A DNA stretch of 64,000 nucleotides from Bacillota bacterium (GTDB lineage: Bacteria > Bacillota > Clostridia > Acetivibrionales > JANLFN01). The first letter of the stretch is position 1. Each line of letters begins with the position of its first letter. Below are positions 8,424 through 16,587 of the stretch, piece after piece. The translations under genes were made by a program, and so were the position numbers. The stretch spans positions 62,001 through 126,000 of the forward strand of contig JAEWTV010000010.1 in assembly GCA_023397675.1 (NCBI GenBank), written 5' to 3'. The notes under the pieces were generated by a model, which was not told the DNA's origin, made no database searches, and was given only the letters and a program-made list of their open reading frames with translations.

Positions 8424-8720
8424 TTATTTAAGAACTTCTTTTGTATTACAATGTTTGCATTTACCTATATAACTTACATTGCGGAAGTTTTCGTCATCAA
8501 TTATATATTCAATTGTATTTATGGCGTTACATTGTGAGCAACTTCCGTTTTGTACTTGCCCCAAGCTGTACATCATTTTTTGATCTTCTGGGCAATCTGG
8601 ATTTAATGTTGACCTTTTGAAGACTCCCAACAAATTAAAGTTTCCTGTGTTGAGTAATTTGTTTGCTTCCCAATAATCTACTTCAAATATTTTGATTACT
8701 TCACTAAGATTATTCTCCAC
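8424..8720 (-). CDS. small protein with C-terminal zinc ribbon, unknown function
   Basis: About 98 residues. The C-terminal half has two CxxC pairs (CSQC and CKHC) about 30 residues apart, consistent with one zinc-ribbon fold. The N-terminal half is helical and acidic with no motif. The frame opens at an ATG at 8726, only one base from the GGGGG site. A GTG at 8720, 7 bases from the site and aligned with the start of the paired gene in the similar leader, is more likely. Could be a small nucleic-acid-binding or immunity-type protein; nothing proves it. Confidence 0.6.
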   Translation of the reverse strand: MENNLSEVIKIFEVDYWEANKLLNTGNFNLLGVFKRSTLNPDCPEDQKMMYSLGQVQNGSCSQCNAINTIEYIIDDENFRNVSYIGKCKHCNTKEVLK

Positions 8721-8727
8721 GTTCATT

Positions 8728-8763
8728 CCCCCTTTTACTTCCAGTATTCTACATAAAAGGGGG
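8728..8763 (-). promoter_or_regulatory. leader hairpin covering the RBS, copy 2
   Basis: Ten-base arms (8728-8737 and 8754-8763) pair perfectly around a 16-base loop that differs from the copy-1 loop at only three positions. The arm T-A pair replaces the C-G pair of copy 1, a compensatory change. The 3' arm holds the AAAAGGGGG ribosome binding site. Confidence 0.7.
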
Positions 8764-8776
8764 AATTCCTGCTATA

Positions 8777-8803
8777 ATATAAAACATTTATTATGTTTTA
8801 TAT
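8777..8803. promoter_or_regulatory. perfect 11-bp inverted repeat overlapping a promoter
   Basis: ATATAAAACAT (8777-8787) and its complement (8793-8803) flank five bases, immediately upstream of and overlapping the likely -10 (TATTAT on the minus strand, 8779-8774) of the zinc-ribbon gene. Either an operator or a weak hairpin. The rest of 8804-8965 shows no convincing gene. Confidence 0.45.
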
Positions 8804-8965
8804 CTGAATAGACTATTTGCTTATCAGGATAGCATACTCTTCAGTGAAATGATCTATATTGAATTAATAAAAATGGCACAAAATAATACTATTCTTAAGA
8901 GATGCAAATATTGTAAAAAAGTAGTAGTCATAATCCACTTATGCAAACCACAGTACGGATATAAG

Positions 8966-8998
8966 AAAACCCTAGAAGCTTTATTCCTCTAGGGTTTT
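8966..8998 (-). terminator. intrinsic terminator downstream of the tRNA region
   Basis: AAAACCCTAGA (8966-8976) pairs with TCTAGGGTTTT (8988-8998). Read leftward it is followed by TTTTC and can end the tRNA transcript. Confidence 0.75.
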
Positions 8999-9000
8999 AC

Positions 9001-9141
9001 TTGGCGTGCTTGAAGGGTCCGACCGTATGCTGCGCATACTACCGCCTCATCCTTCGGATTTCGGCACACTCGCCTGAAAATGCTCTTGCATTTTCTTTAC
9101 GGCTCGTGCCCTCGCGGGTTCGAATCCCCTTCTCAAGACAT
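9001..9141. repeat. palindromic element with tRNA-3'-end-like termini
   Basis: The left end (9001-9017) is a perfect 17-base copy of the antisense 3' end of the neighbouring tRNA-Arg (9179-9195). The right end (about 9115-9137) carries a tRNA T-arm-like GGGTTCGAATCCCC in the opposite sense, so the ends are imperfect inverted repeats. Inside are hairpins GTATGC/GCATAC (about 9024-9038) and GAAAATGC/GCATTTTC, nested in GGCAC/GTGCC pairing. It is not a foldable tRNA and encodes no protein. Probably a small non-autonomous palindromic element or a rearranged tRNA remnant. Confidence 0.6.
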
Positions 9142-9179
9142 AAATAAAGAGTACTACCTGATGGTAGTACTCTTTATTT
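9142..9179 (-). terminator. long hairpin just after tRNA-Arg
   Basis: A perfect 17-bp stem (9142-9158 with 9163-9179) with a 4-base loop begins right at the CCA end of tRNA-Arg. It probably terminates the tRNA operon or shields its 3' end for processing. Confidence 0.7.
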
Positions 9180-9256
<77 letters not shown>

Positions 9257-9282
9257 ACGATATTTAATTATTTGTAGTTCTA

Positions 9283-9356
9283 TGGAGCGGGTGATGGGAA
9301 TCGGACCCACGCAATCAGCTTGGAAGGCTGATGTTCTACCATTGAACTACACCCGC
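9283..9356 (-). tRNA. tRNA-Gly (anticodon TCC)
   Basis: Cloverleaf on the minus strand: acceptor GCGGGTG pairing with CACCCGC, D arm AGTTCAATGGTAGAAC, anticodon loop CTTCCAA with TCC, and T arm GTGGGTCCGATTCCCAT. CCA is encoded (9283-9285). It lies 26 bases upstream of tRNA-Arg behind a consensus promoter. Confidence 0.97.
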
Positions 9357-9386
9357 ATAAGTTGTGTCAAACTGCCGACTTAAAAT

Positions 9387-9415
9387 ATTATACAGACTTA
9401 ACCCCCGTTTGTCAA
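9387..9415 (-). promoter_or_regulatory. consensus sigma-A promoter of the tRNA operon
   Basis: On the minus strand TTGACA (9415-9410), a 17-base spacer, then TATAAT (9392-9387). Perfect consensus about 30 bases before tRNA-Gly, as expected for stable RNA genes. Confidence 0.9.
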
Positions 9416-9614
9416 CACCATTTAATGCTATAGTTACAGCAAAATAATCAATAATTACGCTTTTCCTAGTAGTCGCAGCCATATATGGATTATAGCCTGT
9501 GTTAGTGCATTTATGCATCATTAATGCCGGGCTTATATTATACCACGAACGTGCTCGTAATAATACAGGTTAAATGTTCCATTTGATTCAGTCGGTAGTT
9601 CTCGCGCCCCAAAG
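9416..9614. other. intergenic region without recognised features
   Basis: Lies between the tRNA promoter and the terminator of the GH43 gene. A short ORF can be drawn here but it overlaps the tRNA promoter and has no RBS, so I do not call it. Nothing else is convincing. Confidence 0.5.
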
Positions 9615-9652
9615 CAAGAAAAAACTGCCGGCAAATTAAGTTTGTCGGCAGT
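9615..9652 (-). terminator. terminator of the GH43 gene
   Basis: Minus-strand stem CTGCCGACAAA with TTTGCCGGCAG around CTTAA, followed by TTTTTTC; 51 bases after the gene. Confidence 0.88.
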
Positions 9653-9702
9653 CTGAGAAGCCTTTAATCTTGTTCTTTATATTTAAGTTTCATATGTCAA
9701 CT

Positions 9703-10842
9703 CTACGGAGTAATGGTTTTTATCGTTCCATCACTGTTGTATTCCAGCTCGCTATACTTAAGTGACCTTTTATTGTCTACACCCGACACAGTAGCATCAT
9801 GATAGAACAAATACCATTTATCCTTGAACTGGACTATCGAATGGTGGGTCGTCCACCCCTTCTTTACAGGTTCCAATACTACGCCTTTATATGTAAACGG
9901 TCCTGTAGGACTTTTACTCATGGCATAGACAATTTTGTGTGTTGTTCCTGTGGAATATGAAAGATAATAATTATCATTGTATTTGTGAACCCAAGCTCCT
10001 TCAAAAAACCTTCTATTCTCATCCTTAGCAATCAAGGGCTTTCCGTTTTCATCAACAATTGAAATATCTTTTGGCTGTACTTTAAACGATAGCATATCGT
10101 CGCTCATCTCGGCAATCTTTGGTCCAAGTGCGGCTTGTGTGCCTGTCGGCAACTTTGCATTCTTATTGAATTTGCCGGTAGTCCAATTTTGTAGTTGACC
10201 ACCCATTAAACCTCCGAAATACATATACGACTTACCATCAGTGTCTGTAAACACTGCAGGATCCATGCTGAAGCTTCCTTCAATGTAGTTTTTCTCGGCT
10301 GTGAAAGGTCCGGTCGGGCTTGTACTTGTAGCAACACCGATTCTGAATATATCATCTTTATCCTTTGCCGGAAAATACAAATAGTATTTGTTATTCTTAT
10401 ATGCAGCATCAGGAGCCCACATCTGCCTTTTTACCCATGGAACATCCTTCATATGCAGTGCTTCGCCATTGTCTGTACAAGCAGAGAAAAAATCATCAAT
10501 CGAGAGTACATGATAATCCTTCATTGCATACTGGCTGCCGTCATCATCCGGTTTTATATTATTTTCAATATCATGTGAAGGATAAATATAAAGTTTGCCA
10601 TCAAACACATGAGCAGAAGGATCTGCATAAAAAACATCGGTGAATAATGGTGTGTTTTGCTTGATTGTAGGAGTGGCAGGAGTACTGGCAGGTTTTTCCG
10701 TTGTAATCGCGGTAACCGCCGGTTTTGTTGTTTGAGCCGTAGTGGTTTTTTTGCTGATTTCATCAGAGTTCGTGCATGAACATAAAAGGACGGTTACAAA
10801 TGTCAATGAAAGAATTGCCGGCACTATTTTTAATATCTTCAC
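9703..10842 (-). CDS. glycoside hydrolase family 43 lipoprotein
   Basis: Surface-anchored hemicellulase-type enzyme. A lipoprotein signal ends at Cys23 (LCSC), followed by a Thr/Pro-rich linker to about residue 65 and a five-bladed propeller catalytic domain. The three GH43 acidic residues are visible: base Asp74 in YADPSAHVF, pKa-modulating Asp194 in MDPAVF, and acid Glu281 in EGAWVHKY. Such enzymes cleave arabinoxylan side chains or xylo-oligosaccharides; the exact substrate cannot be read from sequence. No carbohydrate-binding module or dockerin is seen, so it is a cell-bound rather than cellulosomal enzyme. Monocistronic. Confidence 0.9.
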   Translation of the reverse strand: MKILKIVPAILSLTFVTVLLCSCTNSDEISKKTTTAQTTKPAVTAITTEKPASTPATPTIKQNTPLFTDVFYADPSAHVFDGKLYIYPSHDIENNIKPDDDGSQYAMKDYHVLSIDDFFSACTDNGEALHMKDVPWVKRQMWAPDAAYKNNKYYLYFPAKDKDDIFRIGVATSTSPTGPFTAEKNYIEGSFSMDPAVFTDTDGKSYMYFGGLMGGQLQNWTTGKFNKNAKLPTGTQAALGPKIAEMSDDMLSFKVQPKDISIVDENGKPLIAKDENRRFFEGAWVHKYNDNYYLSYSTGTTHKIVYAMSKSPTGPFTYKGVVLEPVKKGWTTHHSIVQFKDKWYLFYHDATVSGVDNKRSLKYSELEYNSDGTIKTITP

Positions 10843-10972
10843 AAAAACTCCCCCTGTACATTCTTTAAGTATAAGATTTCATAGAATATATTATCATGGG
10901 CTTTGAATAAGTAGAAGCAGGAATATAAAAGAAGGCAATAATGTAAACTAAAAACAGCTTTTTTACCAATAT

Positions 10973-10998
10973 TAAAAGGCTGGTACAGCGACCAGCCT
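10973..10998 (-). terminator. terminator of the S66 carboxypeptidase gene
   Basis: AGGCTGGT (10977-10984) pairs with ACCAGCCT (10991-10998) and is followed on the minus strand by TTTTAAT. Confidence 0.8.
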
Positions 10999-11010
10999 AA
11001 TACATGTATA

Positions 11011-12048
11011 TTATAAAACACCCGATTCAATAATTGAAAATTCAGCTTTATCGCAGTTTATCTCAGCCATTCTGCCATAAGGGAGCAGTGTCATTGGTGA
11101 TGTATGACCGAAACTCATATTATAGAGTATCGGCAGGTCATGCAGCTTTAATTCGTCTCTTACTACCTTCAAAATAGCCTTTTTGTATTCTTCATAATAT
11201 TGATTGTCATAAGGCTTTCCGAAAATAATACCATTTACTCTGTGAAGTATACCCTGAGAGGCATAGTTTCTCAGCCAATATTCTAAATATGTAGGGTTCG
11301 GCGTGTCTTCCGATGTTTCAAAGAATAATATTGTATTATCCCACATATCCATGGATGGCCATATTTCAGTACCCTTTATCATTTCAAGTATTTCAATACA
11401 GCCACCAATTAATTGTCCTTTAACAATGCCGCTTCCCTGCAAAAGCTCATATCCTGTGTTGGACTGCATTTTTTTCCTGATTGTCTTATTGTTTTCATCC
11501 CAGGGCAAAAACTCACTTGTCCAAACAGGCGAAGGCTCAATTTTGCCAATTACATCATTACTGAATAAGACTTTTTCCAGCCAGTATTTTGTATATTCAA
11601 ATATTTCAACATTCTCCGCTATCTCGGCGAGCAGCGAAGCTCCATAAAAACTTGAAATACCAGCTTTAAGGCACATCATATGAGTGATTGTAGTGTCAGA
11701 ATAGCCGATAAAAATTTTAGGATTTTTTCTGATTACATCTAAATCTATATAAGGAAGTATTCTGACACTTTCATTTCCGCCTATACATGAAAATATAGCC
11801 TTGATGCTTTTATCCTCAAAAGCTTGCATTAAATCTTCCGCCCTTTTCTCAGGGTGATTATACACATACTCGGAGCCCTTTAGGGTATTTGGCATTTCAA
11901 TAACCTTTAAGCCAAACTCCTCTTGAAGTCTTTTCTTAGCAAGATTATAACGCCATAATATACCGGCATCACCGGCACCGCCCCATGACAAGCTGACTGT
12001 TGCAACAGTATCACCGGCTTTTAGTTTTTGAGGCTTTATTAGATTCAT
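11011..12048 (-). CDS. S66-family carboxypeptidase (LD-carboxypeptidase/MccF type)
   Basis: Cytosolic serine peptidase family that trims murein tetrapeptides (LdcA) or cleaves microcin-C-like peptide nucleotides (MccF). The nucleophile Ser is in the GYSDTT motif, preceded by the typical GGNES segment. A C-terminal region with SFGHTSPM holds the His expected for the catalytic triad. The frame opens at 12120, but GGAG 8 bases before the ATG at 12048 and the family-typical start (KPQKLKAGDTVATVS) decide for 12048; 345 residues. Its length and inserts lean to the MccF branch, a weak judgement. A truncated copy of its 5' end lies at 16593-16659. Confidence 0.88.
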   Translation of the reverse strand: MNLIKPQKLKAGDTVATVSLSWGGAGDAGILWRYNLAKKRLQEEFGLKVIEMPNTLKGSEYVYNHPEKRAEDLMQAFEDKSIKAIFSCIGGNESVRILPYIDLDVIRKNPKIFIGYSDTTITHMMCLKAGISSFYGASLLAEIAENVEIFEYTKYWLEKVLFSNDVIGKIEPSPVWTSEFLPWDENNKTIRKKMQSNTGYELLQGSGIVKGQLIGGCIEILEMIKGTEIWPSMDMWDNTILFFETSEDTPNPTYLEYWLRNYASQGILHRVNGIIFGKPYDNQYYEEYKKAILKVVRDELKLHDLPILYNMSFGHTSPMTLLPYGRMAEINCDKAEFSIIESGVL

Positions 12049-12190
12049 AGCAATCACTCCCATGTAAATTTCACAAAATTCTTTATCATATTTTACCATT
12101 AAGTACCTCAAAGTCAACACCTACTTATACAACGTTTTATGACTGAGAACGCCTTCCAGTACTTCAAGCTCAAAATTAATAGCTTAAAAA

Positions 12191-12219
12191 TTGCGTAATG
12201 TCGTTCAAACGACTATAAT
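12191..12219 (+). promoter_or_regulatory. promoter with operator palindrome in the spacer
   Basis: TTGCGT (12191-12196), 17 bases, TATAAT (12214-12219). The spacer ends in a perfect inverted repeat GTCGTT-CA-AACGAC (12200-12213) abutting the -10, a position that suits repression or MerR-like activation. Drives the two-HTH regulator, possibly autoregulated. Confidence 0.65.
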
Positions 12220-12256
12220 ATAACTATAATTTTACAATGAAAGGGTCGGTTTCATA

Positions 12257-13435
12257 ATGGATTACATATCAGCTTCGGAGGCTTCCGAAAGGTGGGGCGT
12301 TTCCCTCAGGCAGGTTCAGAGGCTTTTGGCAGATAACCGGATACCGCGCGCAAAAAAATACGGAAGGTCGTGGATGATTCCCTCTGATGCAGAAAAGCCT
12401 ACCGACCCACGAAGTGAAAAAAAGCAGCCGGATAAATCATTATCAGATGAGCTGTCTTATGTGATTGCATCCACCAGCATGCCCATGCCGGCAAACAACC
12501 CGGATGCAATTCTGGAAGTCATAGAAGATGAACGGCTGCGGATTCAATACAAATTGGAGCTCTCATATTTGCGGGGCGATTTCGAGCAAGCGTTCAACTG
12601 CTTTAAAAATACTGAGGGAGACGATGCAGTCAGACTGCGCGCCTGTTATATGGCGATAGTAACGGCAGTCAGTATGGGAGATTACCGTAAATATACAGAA
12701 ATTGCTGAATACCTCAAAAAATACATAACAAACAACACAGGCAGCAATATTTCCGCTTTTGCGGAGATGTCACTTGCAGCTGCAGATGTCAGTGCAATGG
12801 CTCCCAATATGGTTCCAAACTGGCTGAAAGAGGGCGATTTCAGCGCGCTCCCGGTAAAGATAAGACCCATTACGCTCTATATCCGAGCAAAGTATTTGCA
12901 GAGCACACGCCAGTTTGAAGCCATGCTAACTGTCGCACAAACCGCACTGTCCCTTTGTGAATCGCAGCAGGGAATCACACAGATGGATATCTATTTCCGG
13001 GTAGTATGCGCCATCGCGTGCAATTGTCTTAAACGCAGCGATGATGCCAGGCGGTGGCTGCTGGAAGCGATGAACCTTGCTTTACCCCATGGTTTTATCA
13101 CTCCTTTTGCGGAAAGCATTATCGCCCTTGGCGGACTTGTAGAGCTGTGCCTGAAGGAGTCGTATCCCGATTACTACAATGCCGTTCTTGGGCAATGTAA
13201 GAGCGCAATTAAAAATTGGATCACATTTCACAACCTGTTCACAAAGGATAACATTACACTGATACTTTCCGTACGGGAGTATCATATCGCCTTGCTTGTG
13301 GCACATCGTGTTCCTTATGAAAAAATCGCAAAACAGTATGGTATTTCTGTCGGAAGGCTTAAAAATATAATGCTGGATATTTACGGAAAGCTATTTGTAT
13401 CCGGCAGGGATGAATTGTCAAAATACGTATTTTAA
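12257..13435 (+). CDS. transcriptional regulator with N- and C-terminal HTH domains
   Basis: 392 residues. Residues 1-50 form an excisionase/MerR-like winged HTH (DYISASEASERWGVSLRQVQ, then RRxP..KYGRSWMIP). A helical middle of about 280 residues looks TPR-like, with repeated Ala/Leu/Tyr helices. The last 60 residues resemble a LuxR-type HTH (YEKIAKQYGISVGRLKNIM). This resembles clostridial island regulators pairing an excisionase-type HTH with a TPR sensor. The promoter at 12191 holds a palindrome it may bind. It opens the GC-richer accessory island and stands before the surface-protein genes. Confidence 0.8.
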   Translation: MDYISASEASERWGVSLRQVQRLLADNRIPRAKKYGRSWMIPSDAEKPTDPRSEKKQPDKSLSDELSYVIASTSMPMPANNPDAILEVIEDERLRIQYKLELSYLRGDFEQAFNCFKNTEGDDAVRLRACYMAIVTAVSMGDYRKYTEIAEYLKKYITNNTGSNISAFAEMSLAAADVSAMAPNMVPNWLKEGDFSALPVKIRPITLYIRAKYLQSTRQFEAMLTVAQTALSLCESQQGITQMDIYFRVVCAIACNCLKRSDDARRWLLEAMNLALPHGFITPFAESIIALGGLVELCLKESYPDYYNAVLGQCKSAIKNWITFHNLFTKDNITLILSVREYHIALLVAHRVPYEKIAKQYGISVGRLKNIMLDIYGKLFVSGRDELSKYVF

Positions 13436-13447
13436 CAGTCGAAAAAC

Positions 13448-13473
13448 GTGACTTTTTAGGGTCAAAAAGTCAC
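13448..13473. promoter_or_regulatory. perfect 10-bp hairpin after the regulator gene
   Basis: GTGACTTTTT (13448-13457) pairs with AAAAAGTCAC (13464-13473) around AGGGTC. No T-run follows, so it is not a plain terminator. The ACTTTT(T)AGGGT part recurs upstream of the 129-residue protein gene (about 19932-19946). Confidence 0.45.
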
Positions 13474-13490
13474 TTCCCGTGGCACGAATT

Positions 13491-13533
13491 AACCCGTATG
13501 ATAGTATGGAAAAGCTATCATACGGGTTTTTTT
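13491..13533 (+). terminator. intrinsic terminator of the two-HTH regulator
   Basis: AACCCGTATGATAG (13491-13504) pairs with CTATCATACGGGTT (13515-13528), then a T run to 13533. Confidence 0.92.
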
Positions 13534-13557
13534 CACCCCAGAAAGAAGTGTGGCAGA

Positions 13558-13887
13558 ATGCAAGATCAAAAACAACTATATAAGGTGTGCCAAGCAGGCG
13601 GAAGGACTTTTTCAATATACCTGGAATATGATGAACAGTTCAACGAGAGCTACCCGGTCTACCCTGACTTTGGGGAGCACCCGGAATATACCCCTGAAGG
13701 CAGACCCTTTGCCACGGCGGAGCAGGACAGCTGCTCCTGCTGTATGCCAAAAGCTCCGGGAAATCCTATGCCAAGCGACTGTGGGGGCTGCGGCTGGTTT
13801 CACCGTGAGGAAACACCTTACGACCCCATTGGCATATGTATGTGCGATGAAATGAAACACGATACCAATAAGAAGAGGTGTAAATAG
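13558..13887 (+). CDS. small Cys-rich protein of unknown function
   Basis: About 109 residues from the ATG at 13558; the frame is open to 13498, but that part overlaps a terminator. Ten Cys cluster in the C-terminal half (CSCC, CGGCGWF, CMC), suggesting a metal-binding domain. Acidic, with a Tyr/Pro-rich middle. The RBS is weak and no promoter is evident after the terminator. It ends one base before the ATG of the SLH adhesin and its last codons carry that gene's AAGAGGTG site, so the two are translationally coupled. Not recognised; small proteins of this look occur in clostridial mobile elements, which is an impression only. Confidence 0.6.
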   Translation: MQDQKQLYKVCQAGGRTFSIYLEYDEQFNESYPVYPDFGEHPEYTPEGRPFATAEQDSCSCCMPKAPGNPMPSDCGGCGWFHREETPYDPIGICMCDEMKHDTNKKRCK

Positions 13888-16587
13888 AATGAGACTGAAA
13901 AAAATATTTGCAGTGTTGCTATGTCTGGCACTGGTGTTGACACTGATGCCTGCGACGGCGTTGGCAGCGGGCAGCGATTTTATAATAACAACAGACAAAG
14001 TTATGGGAACAGATTACACCTACAATGCAGGAGTGCTGACGATTATAAATCCCGGTGATTACACGGTATCCATGGCTTCTGGCGTCACATCAACCACAAC
14101 GGATAAAATCGTCGTGACAGGCGGAACATCAATGACCCCGGTCAACCTCACCCTAAACAACGTGAGTATCGATGTATCAGATCCGGTTGCCTGTGCTTTT
14201 GATATGGCCGGGGCTACTGTCAATCTGAAGCTGGTTGGTAAGAATACCCTTAAAAGCCCCATAAATGCCGGTCTTCATTGTCCAGCAGGAGCAACCCTGG
14301 TCATCAACGGTGAAGGTTCGCTTTCTGCTGAATCAATATACAAAGAGGATTCTTTCGATTCCATCTCTTATGGAGCTGCTGGCATCGGCAGCAATAAATT
14401 AGAAACAAGTGGCTATATCACCATTAATGGTGGTACAGTTGATGCAACCGGCGGCTTCGCCGGAGCAGGCATCGGCGGCGGCAGCGGCGGCAGTAATGGT
14501 ACATTAACCATCTCTGGCGGTACGGTTATAGCCAAAAGCAACTGCGGCGGAGCAGGCATCGGCGGCGGCGGAAACATTGGCATCACCGACGCCTACGGCG
14601 CCAGTATCGGTGGCAGCGGCGGCACAGTCATCATCTCTGGCGGTACAATTACGGCTATAGGCAGCAATAATATAATGGGCTTCATGGGTGGAGCGGGCAT
14701 CGGCGGAGCTGACGGTCAAATCAGCGGCGGCAACGGTGCTAATGTATATATTTCCGGCGGCAGCGTCAACGCAACAGGCAGCGCAGGTAAGGAAGCTATA
14801 GGGAAAGCATCAGGCGGTAGTTCATCCGGTACACTGCAAAACAACACCACCGACAAAACGCCTGTTTCTCTCACCACAGTAACGCTACCTTCCATAACAG
14901 CAGCCACAGGGGTCACAGCTCTGACCATCCCTACATCACCCAGTTATGGCACGAAGGATATGACAACCGACACCTCCGGCAAGCTGTATCTGTACCTACC
15001 AACAGGTGCCCAGATTACACAAGTACAGACAGTTGACAAGATTTATAACAATAGTTTAGGTTCATTTACAGCCGACACAACAAAACCCTCGGTGACAGGC
15101 ACTACACCTTCCGGCGCAAGTGAATCCATCAACGGCAATATTGAGGTCACATTTGATGAACAGATGCGCACAAGTATGGGCGCAATATCCCTTTCTTTTG
15201 ACGGAACAAATTACAACCCTCTCGGAGCCGGAAGCTGGTCATCGAATAATACTGTTTACACTACAGCATATTCAGGGCTGCAATATAACACACCATACAC
15301 CATAAAGGTCGAAAGCTTTCAGGATTACAGCGGAAACCTTATGGATAGTGATACAACCCATAGTTTCACCACAACAAAGAATAACAACGCAACACTCTCC
15401 AGCCTGAGTGCCAGTTCGGGTACGCTTTCACCCGCCTTTTCAAGCGGAGTTAATACATATACCACTTCGGTGGCTAACAACGTGTCTTCCCTCACTGTAA
15501 CGCCCACGGCAAGCGATGCAAACTCATCTGTCAAGGTCAACAGCACAGCAGTAACAAGCGGAAGTGCCTCCGGCAATATACCCCTCATGGTAGGCACAAA
15601 TACCATTACAGTGGAGGTCACTGCACAGGACGGCACGACTAAGAATACCTACACCACTACCGTCACACGCGCTCCGGCAAGTCCTCACTCCAGCGGAGGA
15701 GGAAGCTACTCAGCCCCTGTCTATTACAACGCTACAGCAACTGCGAACAAGGGTGGCAGTATCAGTTCCAGTGGGAGTACCTCTGTCTCTTATGGTAATA
15801 GCATGACTTATACAATTACGGCCGATGAAGGCTATGAAATAGAGGATGTTGTGGTAGACGGTGTCTCAGTCGGCGCTGTTTCAACCTATACCTTTAAAGA
15901 TGTAAATAAGGCACATACCATAACAGTATCTTTTAAGAAAAAAGAAACAAAAACAGATACAGGGGCAGTCAGCCAGTTTGCAGATATGAATAAGAACGAT
16001 TGGTTCTATGACAGTGTAAGGTATGTCTACGGAAAGGGTCTGATGACAGGCACAAGCACCGGCACTTTTGATCCAGACGGTACAATGACAAGGGCAATGA
16101 TTGCCTCTGTACTCTACCGTTTGAGCGGTGATACCGGCAGCTATACAAACAGCTTTTCTGACATTGCTTCTGGTAAATGGTATGAACAGGCAGCGGCATG
16201 GGCAGCAGAAAAGGCTATAGCATCAGGTGTGGGCAGCAACAGGTTTGCACCCGATAATCCTCTCTCCCGTGAACAGCTTGCCATTATGCTGTACAATTAT
16301 GCAAAGTACAAGGGACTGGACGTTTCAGTTGGTGAAGATACCAATATATTATCGTATAACGATGCACTGTCAATATCAGAATATGCTTACTCAGCCCTTC
16401 AGTGGGCCTGCGGCGCCGGAATCATCAGTGGTGATAACATTGGTAATCTGAATCCTCATAGTTCTGCTACCCGTGCCGAGGTTGCGGCCATGCTGCAAAG
16501 GTTTATTGAAAATGTGATTAAGTGATATACACTAATTGAATACATAGACCAATAAGAAGAGGTGTAAATAGAATGAGACTGAAAAAA
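13864..16587 (+). repeat. 40-bp perfect direct repeat bracketing the SLH adhesin gene
   Basis: 13864-13903 (end of the Cys-rich gene, RBS and first codons of the adhesin) recurs exactly at 16548-16587 just after the adhesin stop. The second copy starts a reading frame that breaks down after MRLKKL, so it is the stump of a lost tandem copy or a recombination junction. Confidence 0.9.
13889..16525 (+). CDS. SLH-domain surface adhesin
   Basis: 878-residue exported protein. Signal peptide to about residue 27 (AxA site in ATALAAG). Residues about 30-340 form a Gly-rich repetitive region with ISGGT and GIGGG motifs, likely a right-handed beta helix of the carbohydrate-binding Cthe_2159 style. A Big_5-type Ig domain follows (about 400-495), then a cadherin-like beta-sandwich (about 497-590), an InlB-type B repeat (about 610-680) and three SLH domains (from about 693, 753 and 820) that bind pyruvylated wall polymer. 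Predicted role: S-layer-anchored glycan binding or adhesion. Coupled to the Cys-rich gene upstream. GC-richer than its core neighbours. Confidence 0.88.
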   Translation: MRLKKIFAVLLCLALVLTLMPATALAAGSDFIITTDKVMGTDYTYNAGVLTIINPGDYTVSMASGVTSTTTDKIVVTGGTSMTPVNLTLNNVSIDVSDPVACAFDMAGATVNLKLVGKNTLKSPINAGLHCPAGATLVINGEGSLSAESIYKEDSFDSISYGAAGIGSNKLETSGYITINGGTVDATGGFAGAGIGGGSGGSNGTLTISGGTVIAKSNCGGAGIGGGGNIGITDAYGASIGGSGGTVIISGGTITAIGSNNIMGFMGGAGIGGADGQISGGNGANVYISGGSVNATGSAGKEAIGKASGGSSSGTLQNNTTDKTPVSLTTVTLPSITAATGVTALTIPTSPSYGTKDMTTDTSGKLYLYLPTGAQITQVQTVDKIYNNSLGSFTADTTKPSVTGTTPSGASESINGNIEVTFDEQMRTSMGAISLSFDGTNYNPLGAGSWSSNNTVYTTAYSGLQYNTPYTIKVESFQDYSGNLMDSDTTHSFTTTKNNNATLSSLSASSGTLSPAFSSGVNTYTTSVANNVSSLTVTPTASDANSSVKVNSTAVTSGSASGNIPLMVGTNTITVEVTAQDGTTKNTYTTTVTRAPASPHSSGGGSYSAPVYYNATATANKGGSISSSGSTSVSYGNSMTYTITADEGYEIEDVVVDGVSVGAVSTYTFKDVNKAHTITVSFKKKETKTDTGAVSQFADMNKNDWFYDSVRYVYGKGLMTGTSTGTFDPDGTMTRAMIASVLYRLSGDTGSYTNSFSDIASGKWYEQAAAWAAEKAIASGVGSNRFAPDNPLSREQLAIMLYNYAKYKGLDVSVGEDTNILSYNDALSISEYAYSALQWACGAGIISGDNIGNLNPHSSATRAEVAAMLQRFIENVIK

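Noticed and set aside
8874..8990. 38-codon plus-strand ORF with a CKYC motif
   Set aside because: No ribosome binding site, and its end runs into the terminator at 8966-8998.
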